64,000 nucleotides of DNA from Pontibacter russatus (GCF_009931655.1 NZ_CP047984.1:2993001-3057000), one strand, 5' to 3'; positions 51,612-61,328 are shown, numbered from the stretch's first letter. Numbers and translations are program-made. Notes: generated by a model from the letters alone, not told the origin.

Positions 51612-52637
51612 ATGCACAATATCAATGCTCTGAAAGAGCTTCTGCGGGAGCCTAAAGAGGTGATGATCACCACACACCACAAGCCGGACGCCGATGCGCT
51701 GGGCTCTTCGCTGGGGTTGGCGGGTTACCTCAAGAAGAAAGGCCACCGCGTCACGGTTATCACGCCTTCTGACTACCCGGACTTCCTGAACTGGATGGAG
51801 GGCAACAGCGAAGTGATCGTGTACACCGAGCAGAAAGACGCCCTGGTGCAGCGGATCATCGCCGAGTCGCAGGTCATTTTCTGCCTCGACTTCAACACGC
51901 TTTCCCGCATCCACGAGATGGGCGAGTACATCCGGCAGGCCGGGGGCACCAAGGTGCTGATAGACCACCACCTGCAGCCCGAGGACTTCGCCGACCTGAA
52001 CTACGCCAACACCAGCGCGGCCGCCACGGCCGAGATTGTGTATGACCTGATAAAGGAAATGGGCGATGCGGACCTGATTGACACGGGCATCGGGGAGTGC
52101 CTCTACGCCGGCATCATGACGGACACCGGGTCTTTCCGGCACCCGAGCACCTCCCAAAATGTACACCTCATCATCGCCGACCTGCTGCAGATAGGCGTGA
52201 AGAGCTCCGACATCCACCGCCTTATATATGACAGCTCCACGGAACTGCGCCTGCGCTTTTTGGGTTATGCCCTGAAAGAAAAGCTGGTGGTGCTGCCGGA
52301 GTACAGAACGGCTTACTTTGCGATTACGGCCGACGAGCTGAAGGCGTACAACTCCAAAACAGGCGACACGGAGGGGCTTGTGAACTATGCGCTTTCCATA
52401 GAGGGCATTGTTTTTGCCGCCCTGATCATTGACCGCACGCAGGCGGTGAAAATGTCGTTCCGGTCGGTGGGTGATTTCTCGGTCAACGAGTTCGCGCGGA
52501 CGCACTTCAACGGCGGGGGGCACAAAAACGCCGCCGGGGGCATCTCAACGGACACGCTGGAGGCCACCGTCCAAAAATTTGAAAGCCTGCTGCCGCAGTA
52601 CAAAGACCAACTGCAGCACAGCGCCACAACCAAGTAA
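51612..52637 (+). CDS. nrnA: DHH/DHHA1 phosphoesterase, NrnA-like
   Basis: 341 residues. The DHH domain has THHKPDADALGSS (21-33), a further Asp in CLDFNTL, and the name-giving LIDHHLQPEDF (near 117). The DHHA1 domain ends with HFNGGGHKNAAGG (near 300-312). NrnA enzymes degrade nano-RNAs and 3'-phosphoadenosine phosphate; some hydrolyse cyclic-dinucleotide products. It is followed after 20 bases by two FKBP lipoprotein genes, likely one operon. Confidence 0.9.
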   Translation: MHNINALKELLREPKEVMITTHHKPDADALGSSLGLAGYLKKKGHRVTVITPSDYPDFLNWMEGNSEVIVYTEQKDALVQRIIAESQVIFCLDFNTLSRIHEMGEYIRQAGGTKVLIDHHLQPEDFADLNYANTSAAATAEIVYDLIKEMGDADLIDTGIGECLYAGIMTDTGSFRHPSTSQNVHLIIADLLQIGVKSSDIHRLIYDSSTELRLRFLGYALKEKLVVLPEYRTAYFAITADELKAYNSKTGDTEGLVNYALSIEGIVFAALIIDRTQAVKMSFRSVGDFSVNEFARTHFNGGGHKNAAGGISTDTLEATVQKFESLLPQYKDQLQHSATTK

Positions 52638-52657
52638 AATTTTCACAACTTATATCC

Positions 52658-53623
52658 ATGCTATCTAAAACTAAATTTTTGCTGCCGGTAGTGGCCGGCG
52701 CACTCTTGTTGCAAGGCTGCGACAAAAACAACGATCAGTTTTATACGACGGCCGATGGCCTGACCTATAAAATATACGAGAAGGAAGAAGGCGGAGCGTA
52801 CGAGAACAAGGGCGAGGTTGCCCCGGGAGACTCCACCGGCGCCAAAATCGGGCAGGTGGTGACCATGCAGATGTCTTACCAGAACGCCGAGGACTCGGTG
52901 CTGTTCGACTCCCGCACCCAGGAGCAGCCGGTGATGATCCCGGTGATGGAGCCCACCTTCAAGGGCAGCCTGGAGCAGGCCCTGATGATGCTCTCGCCCG
53001 GCGACAGCGGCGTGTTTAAAGTAAGCGCCGATTCGCTTTTCGCCAAGACGTTCTCGCAGCCCATGCCCCCGTTCATCAAGCCGGGCTCACAGCTGACGTT
53101 CTTTATCAAGGCCGAGAAGGTGCAGTCGAAAGAAGAGGCGATGGTGGACCAGCAGAAAATGTTTGAGGAGCAGATGAAGAAGGCCGAGGCCCAGGCCGCA
53201 GAGCAGATCAAGATCGACGACAAGAAGATTCAGGAGTACATCGAGGCAAACAACCTGGAGAACGTGCAGAAAACCGAGTCGGGCGTGTATTATGTCGTAA
53301 ACGAGCCGGGCACTGGGCCGGAGCCCGGCGAGGGCGACCTGGTTTCGGTGCATTACAAGCTGTCTTTCCTGGACGGCAAAGAGCTGGAGAACTCCCGCAC
53401 CAATCCCATGGGCAACGGTGAGCCATTCCAGTTCCCGCTGGGCCAGGGCCGCGTTATCAAAGGTTGGGACGATGCCATCAAGGAGCTGAAGGAGGGAAGC
53501 AAGGCCACTCTGCTGGTGCCTTCCACGCTGGCCTACGGCGCACAGGACCGTGGTCCGGACATGCCTGCCAATTCTGTTCTCCGCTTCGATGTGGAGCTGG
53601 TGGACGTGGAGGCGCAACAGTAA
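52658..53623 (+). CDS. Lipoprotein with two FKBP-type prolyl isomerase domains
   Basis: 321 residues; lipobox Cys is C21 (LLLQGC). The N-terminal FKBP-like domain (about 35-150) is divergent; the C-terminal one (about 225-320) is canonical, with VSVHYKLSFLDGKELENS, then GQGRVIKGWDDAIKELKEG and PSTLAYGAQDRG. A charged helical linker joins them. It likely assists folding of envelope proteins from the periplasmic face of a membrane. It sits 20 bases after nrnA and 15 bases before the next FKBP gene. Confidence 0.92.
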   Translation: MLSKTKFLLPVVAGALLLQGCDKNNDQFYTTADGLTYKIYEKEEGGAYENKGEVAPGDSTGAKIGQVVTMQMSYQNAEDSVLFDSRTQEQPVMIPVMEPTFKGSLEQALMMLSPGDSGVFKVSADSLFAKTFSQPMPPFIKPGSQLTFFIKAEKVQSKEEAMVDQQKMFEEQMKKAEAQAAEQIKIDDKKIQEYIEANNLENVQKTESGVYYVVNEPGTGPEPGEGDLVSVHYKLSFLDGKELENSRTNPMGNGEPFQFPLGQGRVIKGWDDAIKELKEGSKATLLVPSTLAYGAQDRGPDMPANSVLRFDVELVDVEAQQ

Positions 53624-53638
53624 TTGCATAAATTACAT

Positions 53639-54166
53639 ATGAAATACCTTATGTTATATATAAAGAGGCGGAGCAGCCTATTACAGGCGCTTTTCCTCTT
53701 TATGGCCATCGGCACGCTTGCCTCCTGCGACAAGGACGAGCCGTTTGACCCTGTAAAGCAGCGGGAGACGGACAACAGGCTGATTCTGGAGTACATGGTG
53801 GCGAACAACGTGGACACCAGTGCCGTGACCCGCACCAACTCCGGCCTGTTTTACCAGCTATTGGAGGCAGGCACAGGGGCCAGGGTGGAGTCCGGTGACG
53901 ACGTGGAAGTGAAGTACAAAGGCTGGTACCTGAACGGCACCGAGTTCGACTCAAACTACGACAGCTCCGCCCCGTTTGTACTGAAGGTTGGCGCGCAGCA
54001 GGTGATACCGGGCTGGGACGAAGGCCTGCAACTGATGAGCGAAGGCGAGAAAGCGCGGTTATATATCCCGTCTCGGCTGGCGTATGGCCCAAACCCGCGT
54101 TATGGAAGCCCGATTCCCCCTAATTCGGTGCTCATTTTCGACGTGGAAATAGTGGACATCAAGTAG
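53639..54166 (+). CDS. FKBP-type peptidyl-prolyl isomerase lipoprotein
   Basis: 175 residues from the ATG at 53639; the TTG at 53624 is not preferred. The lipobox Cys is C30 (GTLASC). One full FKBP domain (about 80-175): VEVKYKGWYLNGTEFDSN, then QQVIPGWDEGLQLMSEG and PSRLAYGPNPRYG, with the aromatic pocket residues kept. It is the third gene of the nrnA operon, ended by the terminator at 54185-54218. Confidence 0.92.
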   Translation: MKYLMLYIKRRSSLLQALFLFMAIGTLASCDKDEPFDPVKQRETDNRLILEYMVANNVDTSAVTRTNSGLFYQLLEAGTGARVESGDDVEVKYKGWYLNGTEFDSNYDSSAPFVLKVGAQQVIPGWDEGLQLMSEGEKARLYIPSRLAYGPNPRYGSPIPPNSVLIFDVEIVDIK

Positions 54167-54184
54167 CAGTCTGACAACTAATTG

Positions 54185-54218
54185 AAAAGGCCGGGGCTAT
54201 ATGTAGCCCCGGCCTTTT
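54185..54218. terminator. Bidirectional terminator, FKBP / recO
   Basis: 15-bp perfect arms 54185-54199 and 54204-54218, loop TATG, A-run on one side and T-run on the other. Confidence 0.9.
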
Positions 54219-54247
54219 TTGTGCGCGTAAGTTTGGTTGAGGGTTTC

Positions 54248-54961
54248 CTACTCCGCCAGTACCTCCGAAAGTATCGCCAGCGATTTTATCTCACCCAGTT
54301 TGTCCACGTGCAGCTGGTAGTAGCGGATGAGCACGTCGAGCAGCTCGCGCCGCACGCGGCCGTTCGGCACGATGCCCGGCGCCGGCTCGCCCAGCAGCCG
54401 GTCGAAATACTGCTCGTGCGCCTGCAGGGCCATTACCGTGGGGGCCGAGGTGGCCGACTGCGCGTTGGCCGAAAACGCCACCTGCTCCACTATCTCCGCC
54501 CCGGAGCCGGGCCCAAAGCCCAAGTGGTAGCTGAGTTGCAGCAGAAACACGAGGTGGAAGTTCTCGAAGCCCCGCTCCTGATTGTCAAAATAGATAATGG
54601 CGTTGTAGAGGAAGTGAAACAGCACCGGGTTTTCCTCCTCCTCCTTCACCGTGCGCGACACCATCTCGGAGAGAAACAGCAAGATGCTGCTCTTCCGGAT
54701 ATCAAACGGAATGGAGGAAAAGGGATGCGCCATCTTGTACTCCGACATGCGGGTGAGGCCGCCCCGATGGGAGGTGTAGACCACCATCTCGAGCAGCGTG
54801 AACGGCTGGAACAGGGCCACGCGGGAGCCGGGGCCCTTCTTGCGCACGCCGTTCACAATATACGACTGCACCCCAAGCGCCTCCGTATATATCCGCGCAA
54901 TCACCGACGTCTCGCGGTACTTGATATGGTTGAGTACGATACCCCGCGTTTTAACTAACAT
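54248..54961 (-). CDS. recO: DNA repair protein RecO
   Basis: 237-residue recombination mediator. An N-terminal OB-fold (VKTRGIVLNHIKYRETSVIA, VRKKGPGSRVALFQPFTLLE) is followed by the helical C-terminal domain (YLLHxLGFGP-like QLSYHLGFGPG). The zinc-ribbon cysteines of some RecO proteins are absent, as usual in Bacteroidota. It helps RecR load RecA onto SSB-coated DNA. It lies directly downstream of the porZ-like gene on the same strand, an association I recall from related genomes. Confidence 0.92.
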   Translation of the reverse strand: MLVKTRGIVLNHIKYRETSVIARIYTEALGVQSYIVNGVRKKGPGSRVALFQPFTLLEMVVYTSHRGGLTRMSEYKMAHPFSSIPFDIRKSSILLFLSEMVSRTVKEEEENPVLFHFLYNAIIYFDNQERGFENFHLVFLLQLSYHLGFGPGSGAEIVEQVAFSANAQSATSAPTVMALQAHEQYFDRLLGEPAPGIVPNGRVRRELLDVLIRYYQLHVDKLGEIKSLAILSEVLAE

Positions 54962-55097
54962 ATCTTTTGGGCTCAGGTAGCAGGACGCGTAGAAAACGTA
55001 GGATGGTTAACTCGCATGGGCTTAAACAGCTATATATAACCGCAAGCGGATGAATTTTAGTATATGAAAGCAATCCGCAACAAGCAACTGTGCTGCC

Positions 55098-57440
55098 TTA
55101 CTCCAGTACGGCGATTTTGCTGATACAGGTTTGCTTCCCGCTCTCGTCTGAGCTCATCACCAGGTACACGCCAGCCTTCACGCGCCTGCCGTTGTAGTCG
55201 CGGGCGTTCCAGGCAAGGGTGCCGCCGGTGGCCCGCGTTTTATATACCAGCGTGCCGGAGATGTCGGTGATGCGCACATGGGCGTTGTTCGGCAGGCCCG
55301 ACACGCCAACCAGACCGGTATAGTCGCGGCGCACGGGGTTCGGGAACACGGTGGCACATTCCGGCTCTCCCTCTGTAACGGTGGCACCTGCCCGGTAGGA
55401 GGCAAGGCCGCCTGCCGTGGCCACAAACACTTCGCCTGTCTGGTGCTCTACCGCCACCGACAGCACGCTGTCGGAAGGCAGCGGGCTGTTTTGGGAGGTG
55501 TAATGCTGGAGCAGTTCATCGCCATCCGGGCTGAAGAGCCAGAGGCCGTCCTCGGTGCCCACCCACTTGCGGTTTGCCCCGTCCACAGCGATGGCGCGCA
55601 CGGTCTGCCCGTTCAGCAGGGGCCGCCCGTCAATGATGGGCAGGTAAGCGTCATAGGGTTGCGTCTCGAAAGCAAACCGGGGATTGTAATAAACAGCAAT
55701 GCCGCTGGCGGTGCCCACCCATATATCGCCGCTCATGTCTTTGGCCATGCCGTAAACGGCGCCGTCTGGCAAGCCCCCATTCCCTTCACCAACTGAGAGA
55801 ATCTTTACCCGGTTCTGCACTTCGTCATATACCGCAAGGCCGCTGTTGGTGCTGTGGCGGGAGAAAGACAGCCATTTCTGCCCGATATCGTCGAGCAGGA
55901 GGAGTTCCAGGCTGGTTTCGCCTGCCACTCCCGGCAGCCTGAACGATGTCCAGGTGCCGTCCGGCTCCAGCCTGTGCAGCCCCGGTGCGTTTGCCTGCCG
56001 GTTCGGGTTCACCACCCACACATTGCCCGCCGCATCCACGGCCATATCCGTCACGCGCACCTGCTCGCCGCCTTCAGGCGCGGAGGTGCTGACAAGGGTG
56101 CTGTTGCTGTTGTCGTACAAAACTGGCTGGCCCGGGCCACTCCATTCCAGCACGCCGTCGCCGTAGCTGCCGAAGTACATTCTGTCGGTGATGGGGTTAT
56201 ATATAGCCGCCACCAAGTCCTGCGTGGGTATATATTCCTGCGGGTTGGGGTACAGAAACTGGTTGTAGCTGGTCCACCTGCCATTCTCATGCACAAAAAA
56301 GCCGTCGCGGATGCCGGAGGGAGTATAGCCTTCGGTGTAGCCGCCGCTCAGCACATAGGTTTTCCCACTGTGTGTGTATAGCCGGAAGCTGCCGCCCGAA
56401 TAAGGTCCGTCCGGGGCGAAAGCGGCAGCATTGGTGCCATCCATATGCAGCCGCACCAACCCACTCACGCTGTCTGCCACCCATATGTAGCCGTCGGCAC
56501 CCACCACGGCGTCCTGCGGCTGGCGCAGCGGTTCGTGCGTCAGCGCCTGCGCCTGCTGTTGCTGGTTCAGCAGCACCACGCTGGCAGTTGTAGCCACGGC
56601 CATATAGCCGTTCCCGGCAGCAAGACTGCGGATAGCTGCTGTAGAATCCACCACTGCTGACCTTTGCCAGTTTTTCCCGCTCAGCCTATATAAACCACTG
56701 GCTGCGGTGCCGGCATATAGCTTATCGTTGAAGGCCGCCAGACTGGCAGCAGCACCGGGGGTTGGCAAACTATTGCTCAGGGCAGACCAGCTGCGGAAGT
56801 CCTGCAGGTTGGTGCCGTTCTGCTGCGCCGCCAGCACGCCCAAGTTTGTGGCTATATAGATGCTGTCGCGCAGGATGGCAGTGCTCTGTACACTGACCAT
56901 TCTGCCGCCCAGGCCCAGGTTGCTGTAGGTGGCCTTCACCTCCAGTTTCTGGAGGTCCAGCACCACCACCCCGAAAGAGCAGGAAAGGTAGGCCAGCCCG
57001 TTGTGCAGGTATATATGGTTGATTCTCTTTTTGCCGGGGATGGCTTTCCGGAAGATGTCCTGGATGTTATAGATGGTATTGCCGCGCAGCAAACCGACCT
57101 GCGTGCTGGCGTAGGCGATGACCAGGGTACCGGTGGCCGCATCGTAGCCGATGGCGCTGATCTGCTGCTCCCGCAGGCCATCCACCTTCGAGATGGTTTG
57201 GGTGGCGTTGAACTCCCGATCATAATAAAAGAGCCCATTTGGAACCGCGGCATAGACCCTGTCTCCGGCATCTGCCACGGCCATGGCCTGCTGGTAAGGC
57301 ACGTGCATCCGCCAACTGCCGAGCGGGAGGGTGCTCTGCCCCAAGATCTGCCTGCCGGGCAGCAACAGCCCCAGCACCGCCAGTATATAAAGGCAGGTGC
57401 TATATAGCTTCTGACGGAAAACAGGTGTGCGGTTCATCAT
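55098..57440 (-). CDS. porZ: PorZ-like type IX secretion protein
   Basis: 780 residues, close to P. gingivalis PorZ. A signal sequence (LYILAVLGLLLPG) is followed by two beta-propellers built from two-component-regulator-like repeats (AIGYDAATGTLVIAYAS, DMSGDIWVGTASGIAVYY, AVDGANRKWVGTEDGLWLF). The C-terminal T9SS sorting domain starts near 695 (CATVFPNPVRRDYTG) and contains ITDISGTLVYK, then YLVMSSDESGKQ. PorZ belongs to the cell-surface attachment complex with PorU, PorV and PorQ. An in-frame second ATG lies one codon later. It shares strand and neighbourhood with recO. Confidence 0.82.
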   Translation of the reverse strand: MMNRTPVFRQKLYSTCLYILAVLGLLLPGRQILGQSTLPLGSWRMHVPYQQAMAVADAGDRVYAAVPNGLFYYDREFNATQTISKVDGLREQQISAIGYDAATGTLVIAYASTQVGLLRGNTIYNIQDIFRKAIPGKKRINHIYLHNGLAYLSCSFGVVVLDLQKLEVKATYSNLGLGGRMVSVQSTAILRDSIYIATNLGVLAAQQNGTNLQDFRSWSALSNSLPTPGAAASLAAFNDKLYAGTAASGLYRLSGKNWQRSAVVDSTAAIRSLAAGNGYMAVATTASVVLLNQQQQAQALTHEPLRQPQDAVVGADGYIWVADSVSGLVRLHMDGTNAAAFAPDGPYSGGSFRLYTHSGKTYVLSGGYTEGYTPSGIRDGFFVHENGRWTSYNQFLYPNPQEYIPTQDLVAAIYNPITDRMYFGSYGDGVLEWSGPGQPVLYDNSNSTLVSTSAPEGGEQVRVTDMAVDAAGNVWVVNPNRQANAPGLHRLEPDGTWTSFRLPGVAGETSLELLLLDDIGQKWLSFSRHSTNSGLAVYDEVQNRVKILSVGEGNGGLPDGAVYGMAKDMSGDIWVGTASGIAVYYNPRFAFETQPYDAYLPIIDGRPLLNGQTVRAIAVDGANRKWVGTEDGLWLFSPDGDELLQHYTSQNSPLPSDSVLSVAVEHQTGEVFVATAGGLASYRAGATVTEGEPECATVFPNPVRRDYTGLVGVSGLPNNAHVRITDISGTLVYKTRATGGTLAWNARDYNGRRVKAGVYLVMSSDESGKQTCISKIAVLE

Positions 57441-57603
57441 TTATATATAAGTACGAGGACAAAATGGGCCCGCCCGCTCCAAAGTGGCATTATGGATTAG
57501 GGGCATTGCCGCGTGTTTTCACCGGCAAGGTGGGCGCTCGTCTCATCGGGTTTATATACAGCTTGTCGGTGGAAGCGCCTGCCCTGGTGCGCCGCAACAA
57601 CGC

Positions 57604-58197
57604 TTATTTCTTGTTTTTCATGCCTTCCACGAAGCAGTGGCGGCAGCGGGCCTCATATGCGTCTGCCTCGCCTAAAAGCACCTGCTGCTCTGAGGCGTCG
57701 CTGCGGAAAGAGTAGGTGGCAATGTCGCCGCACTGCACGCACACGGCATGTACCTTGGTTACGTACTCGGCCACGGCCATCAAGGCGGGCATCGGCCCGA
57801 AGGGCTGGCCCAGGTAATCCATATCCAGGCCGGCGGCGATGACGCGCACCCCGCTGTTGGCGAGTTTCACGCACACTTCGGCCAGGCCATCGTCGAAAAA
57901 CTGGGCCTCGTCCACGCCCACCACGTCGCAGCTGCCGCCCAGCAGCAGCATGTCCTGCGCAAAATCGATGGGGGTGGAGCGGATGGCGTTGGCGTTGTGC
58001 GACACCACATCCTCCTCGTGGTAGCGCTTGTCTACGGCAGGCTTGAAAATCTCGATCTTCTGCTTTGCAATCTTCGCCCGGTTCAGCCGCCGGATAAGCT
58101 CCTCCGTCTTCCCCGAGAACATCGATCCGCAGATCACCTCGATCCATCCTCTTCTGGCAGCCCGGCTGCCGTTGCCTACGCGTGGTTCAATAAACAT
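57604..58197 (-). CDS. tdk: Thymidine kinase, type II
   Basis: 197 residues. P-loop [14 protein letters not shown] (near 24-37), the DEAQFF Walker-B-like motif (near 96), and the zinc-binding cysteines VCVQCG (near 152) and EARCRHC (near 183) are present. It phosphorylates thymidine for salvage. The ATG at 58197 leaves a short N-terminal extension typical of Bacteroidota tdk. It shares the strand with the upstream ferredoxin gene 89 bases away. Confidence 0.95.
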   Translation of the reverse strand: MFIEPRVGNGSRAARRGWIEVICGSMFSGKTEELIRRLNRAKIAKQKIEIFKPAVDKRYHEEDVVSHNANAIRSTPIDFAQDMLLLGGSCDVVGVDEAQFFDDGLAEVCVKLANSGVRVIAAGLDMDYLGQPFGPMPALMAVAEYVTKVHAVCVQCGDIATYSFRSDASEQQVLLGEADAYEARCRHCFVEGMKNKK

Positions 58198-58286
58198 TGC
58201 TGGTGGTGTGGAAATGCGCTATGGGTTGATTGCTAAATGGTTGAATGTTTAAATTGTTGATTGCTGTATTGTTGATTGTTAACTTT

Positions 58287-58607
58287 CTAACTATATATCA
58301 GGTGCGGCAGCTTGGTCTGCTCGGGAACTTTTCCGATGGCGTCGCCGCCCTCCAATGTACACTGGCAGGCCAATCGTTCGTTATCCTGCAGGCGGCCCCA
58401 ACTGCGGTAGCGGATTTCGGCCTCCGTCAGCGGGCCAAAATGCTTCAGCCCCTGCAGTACAATTATACGGCAGGTGGTGCAGCGGCCCTTGCCCCCGCAG
58501 GCATGCATCCAGTCCTGCCCCTGGGCTTGCAGGGCCTGGAGCAGCGTTTGCCCCGGTGCAATTTTTACTTGAAGCTGCGCGAGGTTTTGCACCGTCAACT
58601 TCGGCAT
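58287..58607 (-). CDS. 2Fe-2S ferredoxin, plant/adrenodoxin type
   Basis: 106 residues. The cluster ligands are the cysteines in HACGGKGRCTTCR (near 36-47) and the distant LACQCTL (near 81). Small soluble electron carrier; the partner enzyme is not shown by the context. It is divergent from the 374-residue protein gene with only 18 bases between starts, so their promoters overlap the coding ends. Confidence 0.9.
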   Translation of the reverse strand: MPKLTVQNLAQLQVKIAPGQTLLQALQAQGQDWMHACGGKGRCTTCRIIVLQGLKHFGPLTEAEIRYRSWGRLQDNERLACQCTLEGGDAIGKVPEQTKLPHLIYS

Positions 58608-58625
58608 AATTTTATAACTTTACAG

Positions 58626-59750
58626 ATGAAAGCATACCCCATGGAAGACAAATATAATCAATTACACATAGAGCGTTACAGCAGGCAGCTGGCAAATCTG
58701 CTCTGCGACCGCCACTTTGCCACCAACGATACCCTGAACGGCCCTCAGCTGCTTCATTTTACCCCGATCAGGCAGATAAACCTGTTTGTGATAAAGGAGC
58801 TGCTGCTGAAGTGGCACCAGGAGATGGCCAACCTCCGCAGCCCCTACTTCGACTACGAGCACGAGGATGTGAAAGAGGCGCTGCTGCATTTTATGAATGT
58901 TATCTCGCGCAAGATACTGATGAAGCGCAACGCCTTTGAGCCGTTGCTGCAGAAAGCCATATACGACACCTTCCTGGTGGTGCTGGCCCCTGTCGCCACG
59001 TTTGAGGAGAAGTTTCTGCGCATACAGGAGGAAATCGCGCTGCCCAAGCTGCAGGAGAACCTGAAGTACATCGACATCGACAAACCGCTTTTTGCCGGCT
59101 TTATAGACACCCTCTCCGCCAGCAGCCGCGACCGCGAGTATATCCTGAGCCGCTTTAAGCTCTACATAAACGCCAACCAGGACAAACGCACGCCGCTGGC
59201 GGAGCTGCTGCAGAAGTTCAACAGCCTGCTGCCGATCACGGAACAGGAGGCGACGGGGCAGGAAGCCGTGGTAGAGGCCACTCCGCTGCCTAAGCCTACG
59301 CCCGCCGCGCCGGTGCGGGAGCAGGAGGTGGTGTCGCCGATACACACGGCGCAGCGTGAGGCCTCCGCCCCTGCGGCGCCCTCCCAGCGCCCTGCCTACC
59401 GCCCCCACGAGGAAGATGCGGAAGAGGAGGCGCCTAAAAACATGCGCCCCACCCTGAACGACAATTTCCGGAAGGCTCCTGCCGCCTCGCTCGCCGACAC
59501 GCACAGCAACCAGCGGATCGAGTCGCTGAAGAACTCTATCTCCATCAACCAGCGCTTCAGCTTCATCAACGAGCTCTTTAACGGCGAGAACATGGCCTAC
59601 TACCACACCATCAAGGCCCTGGACGAGTACACGGACCCGGAGGCGGCCAAGCGCTATATAACCCACGAGGTGGCCAGCCGCTACGACTGGAGCAAGAAGC
59701 AGGAACACGTCAATAAACTCCTGCGCCTGATCGAGCGGAAGTATGCCTGA
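58626..59750 (+). CDS. Conserved Bacteroidota protein of unknown function
   Basis: 374 residues from the ATG at 58626 (a second ATG at 58641 is possible). The frame stays open far upstream but that part overlaps the ferredoxin gene and is rejected. The N-terminal half is helical (QLHIERYSRQLANLLCDRHF to about 215). A Pro/Ala/Glu-rich linker follows (about 220-290). The C-terminal 80 residues (SFINELFNGENMAYYHTIK) are the most conserved-looking part. No catalytic motif is visible; a structural or adaptor role is a guess. Confidence 0.75.
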   Translation: MKAYPMEDKYNQLHIERYSRQLANLLCDRHFATNDTLNGPQLLHFTPIRQINLFVIKELLLKWHQEMANLRSPYFDYEHEDVKEALLHFMNVISRKILMKRNAFEPLLQKAIYDTFLVVLAPVATFEEKFLRIQEEIALPKLQENLKYIDIDKPLFAGFIDTLSASSRDREYILSRFKLYINANQDKRTPLAELLQKFNSLLPITEQEATGQEAVVEATPLPKPTPAAPVREQEVVSPIHTAQREASAPAAPSQRPAYRPHEEDAEEEAPKNMRPTLNDNFRKAPAASLADTHSNQRIESLKNSISINQRFSFINELFNGENMAYYHTIKALDEYTDPEAAKRYITHEVASRYDWSKKQEHVNKLLRLIERKYA

Positions 59751-60042
59751 CGGCTTCCGCAACTCCACCAGTGGCGCTTGCCGCTGGAAATCCGTTTAGA
59801 CAATCTTTTGTACCTTTAGCGGGATAAAATGGCGCCCTTCCCGAAAAACAGGAAACAAGCCCGGAAGAGCGGCGTAGGCTTTTGCAAATGCGCACCTCAT
59901 ATACTAATTATGCAGTTGCCGCATGCACTAGCCGGTTGCCGGAACCCGGAAACGGCAGAGTTTGTTACCCGGAAAATTTGCCCAGACTGACACAAACAGG
60001 AAATAAACCCGTAATTCACAAAAGAGAACCTTATTAGCAGCC

Positions 60043-60435
60043 ATGAGAGAAGATTTTGACTACGACGACGACTTCGCCCACAACGACTACGACGACGAGG
60101 AGGAGGATGATGACTTCGGAATGACCTTTGAGGAGGACTTGTACCTGATGATACGGGAGAAACTCCGCGACACCATTCAGGAGTTTAAGGGCAGGTATCC
60201 TGCGGCCATGAAAAAACTGGAGAGCGCTGTCAGTTCCTTTAAAGTGAACGTGAAGAACACGGATGACGCGAAGTTCTACCCGCTGGCCGCCAAGCTGCTG
60301 AGCGAGCATATAAAGCCGCTGGCGCAGGAGTACGAGGAGGTGCAGGAGATATATGACAACATGCAAACAGACATCACGCGCTTCAAAAACCAGCGGGCGC
60401 ATGGGTTCGAGGGTGACCTGTACCTGTCGGAATAA
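60043..60435 (+). CDS. Acidic small protein of unknown function
   Basis: 130 residues. The first 25 are almost all Asp/Glu/Tyr (DYDDEEEDDDFG); the remainder is helical and amphipathic (EDLYLMIREKLRDTIQEF, AKLLSEHIKPLAQEYEEV). It is probably cytosolic and elongated. No family is recognised. A strong intrinsic terminator follows at 60457-60490, supporting a real transcription unit. Confidence 0.72.
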   Translation: MREDFDYDDDFAHNDYDDEEEDDDFGMTFEEDLYLMIREKLRDTIQEFKGRYPAAMKKLESAVSSFKVNVKNTDDAKFYPLAAKLLSEHIKPLAQEYEEVQEIYDNMQTDITRFKNQRAHGFEGDLYLSE

Positions 60436-60747
60436 CAGCTAAGAATAGGACAATGGAAGCCCGGCTTGCAGCAGCAAGCCGGGCTTTTTTAAGCCCTCCC
60501 TACACAATACCAGTTTTCCAGTGCAATTTTCAATGAACTTTTACGTTATCAATGGTAGTTGTTGCTTTGGGTCTGTTTTACACTTACTTTCGGGCCTGCA
60601 ATTAAAAAAATAGTTTTTTTCTGATATGCTTGCAACCCTTTGCCTGTTTTTGGAATCTTCTTTGCAGAAAGGTTTTGGGAAACAGTCCTATTACGATTAC
60701 TGCGCTATAACATATACTATACAACAAACTTAATCGCTTCATTACAC
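60436..60747. other. Intergenic region with terminator and AT-rich leader
   Basis: Beyond the terminator (60457-60490) the DNA is AT-rich up to the ATG at 60748. An in-frame TTG at 60640 would add 36 residues to the PH-domain protein and is not preferred. Confidence 0.45.
60457..60490 (+). terminator. Rho-independent terminator
   Basis: 13-bp perfect arms 60457-60469 and 60474-60486, four-base loop, T6 ending at 60490. Confidence 0.9.
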
Positions 60748-61185
60748 ATGGCTGCAAACAAGCTTCTTGAAGGAGAGCAGTACCTTATCCAGACCATCGA
60801 TAAGAGAATTGTGCTCACCACGCACCGACTCATGCAGTTCGGCTTCTCCTGGGCGCTTCCCAGAAAGCGCTCTGTCATGCTGGAGGACATCGTCACCTGG
60901 GAAATCAGGCAGACGGGCACTCCCCTGTACCTGGGGCTGAGCGCTGCCCTGGCCCTCACCACGTATTTCGATGATGCCTTTGCGCTCTTCAGCGGCTTCT
61001 TCCTCATTCTTTACTTCATGACCCGCTACCGCAAAATCCACATCAGGACACATGACTCGGTGATGGTGCTGCCCCTGGACGTGGTGGAGGAGAGCAGCGG
61101 CATAAACGTGCTGATTGACACGGTGCGCGTAGCGCAGCGGGACCGTCTGGAGCAACTCAAGAAAAATACGGCAGTTGCGGCCTGA
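60748..61185 (+). CDS. PH-like domain membrane protein
   Basis: 145 residues from the ATG at 60748. The sequence resembles a bacterial PH domain split by a hydrophobic segment: EGEQYLIQTIDKRIVLTTHR and the strand SVMLEDIVTWEI precede two membrane-type stretches (GLSAALALTTYF, LFSGFFLILYF). The C-terminal part (YRKIHIRTHDSVMVLPL) returns to beta sequence. Function unknown. A 27-bp hairpin closes the gene. Confidence 0.72.
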   Translation: MAANKLLEGEQYLIQTIDKRIVLTTHRLMQFGFSWALPRKRSVMLEDIVTWEIRQTGTPLYLGLSAALALTTYFDDAFALFSGFFLILYFMTRYRKIHIRTHDSVMVLPLDVVEESSGINVLIDTVRVAQRDRLEQLKKNTAVAA

Positions 61186-61203
61186 CCATACGGCTGGCAA
61201 TAT

Positions 61204-61265
61204 CCGGTAAAAAGGCTTCGGGCCATGCAGCATACCTTCTGCATGGCCCGAAGCCTTTTTACCGG
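61204..61265 (+). terminator. 27-bp perfect hairpin terminator
   Basis: Arms 61204-61230 and 61239-61265 with an eight-base loop; the A5/T5 tracts lie inside the stem. Confidence 0.82.
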
Positions 61266-61328
61266 CACAATATTCCCCCACTAATCTCGTATTATGACTA
61301 TATTGAGGCGGTTTAAGGAATAAAGCAG

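Noticed and set aside
58605-58621. TATAACTTTA as a promoter for the gene at 58626
   Set aside because: It only partly fits TAnnTTTG, lacks a -33 box at proper spacing and overlaps the divergent ferredoxin start.
58245-58625. Upstream extension of the 374-residue protein gene
   Set aside because: It overlaps the well-supported ferredoxin gene on the other strand and has no conserved sequence; the ATG at 58626 is adequate.
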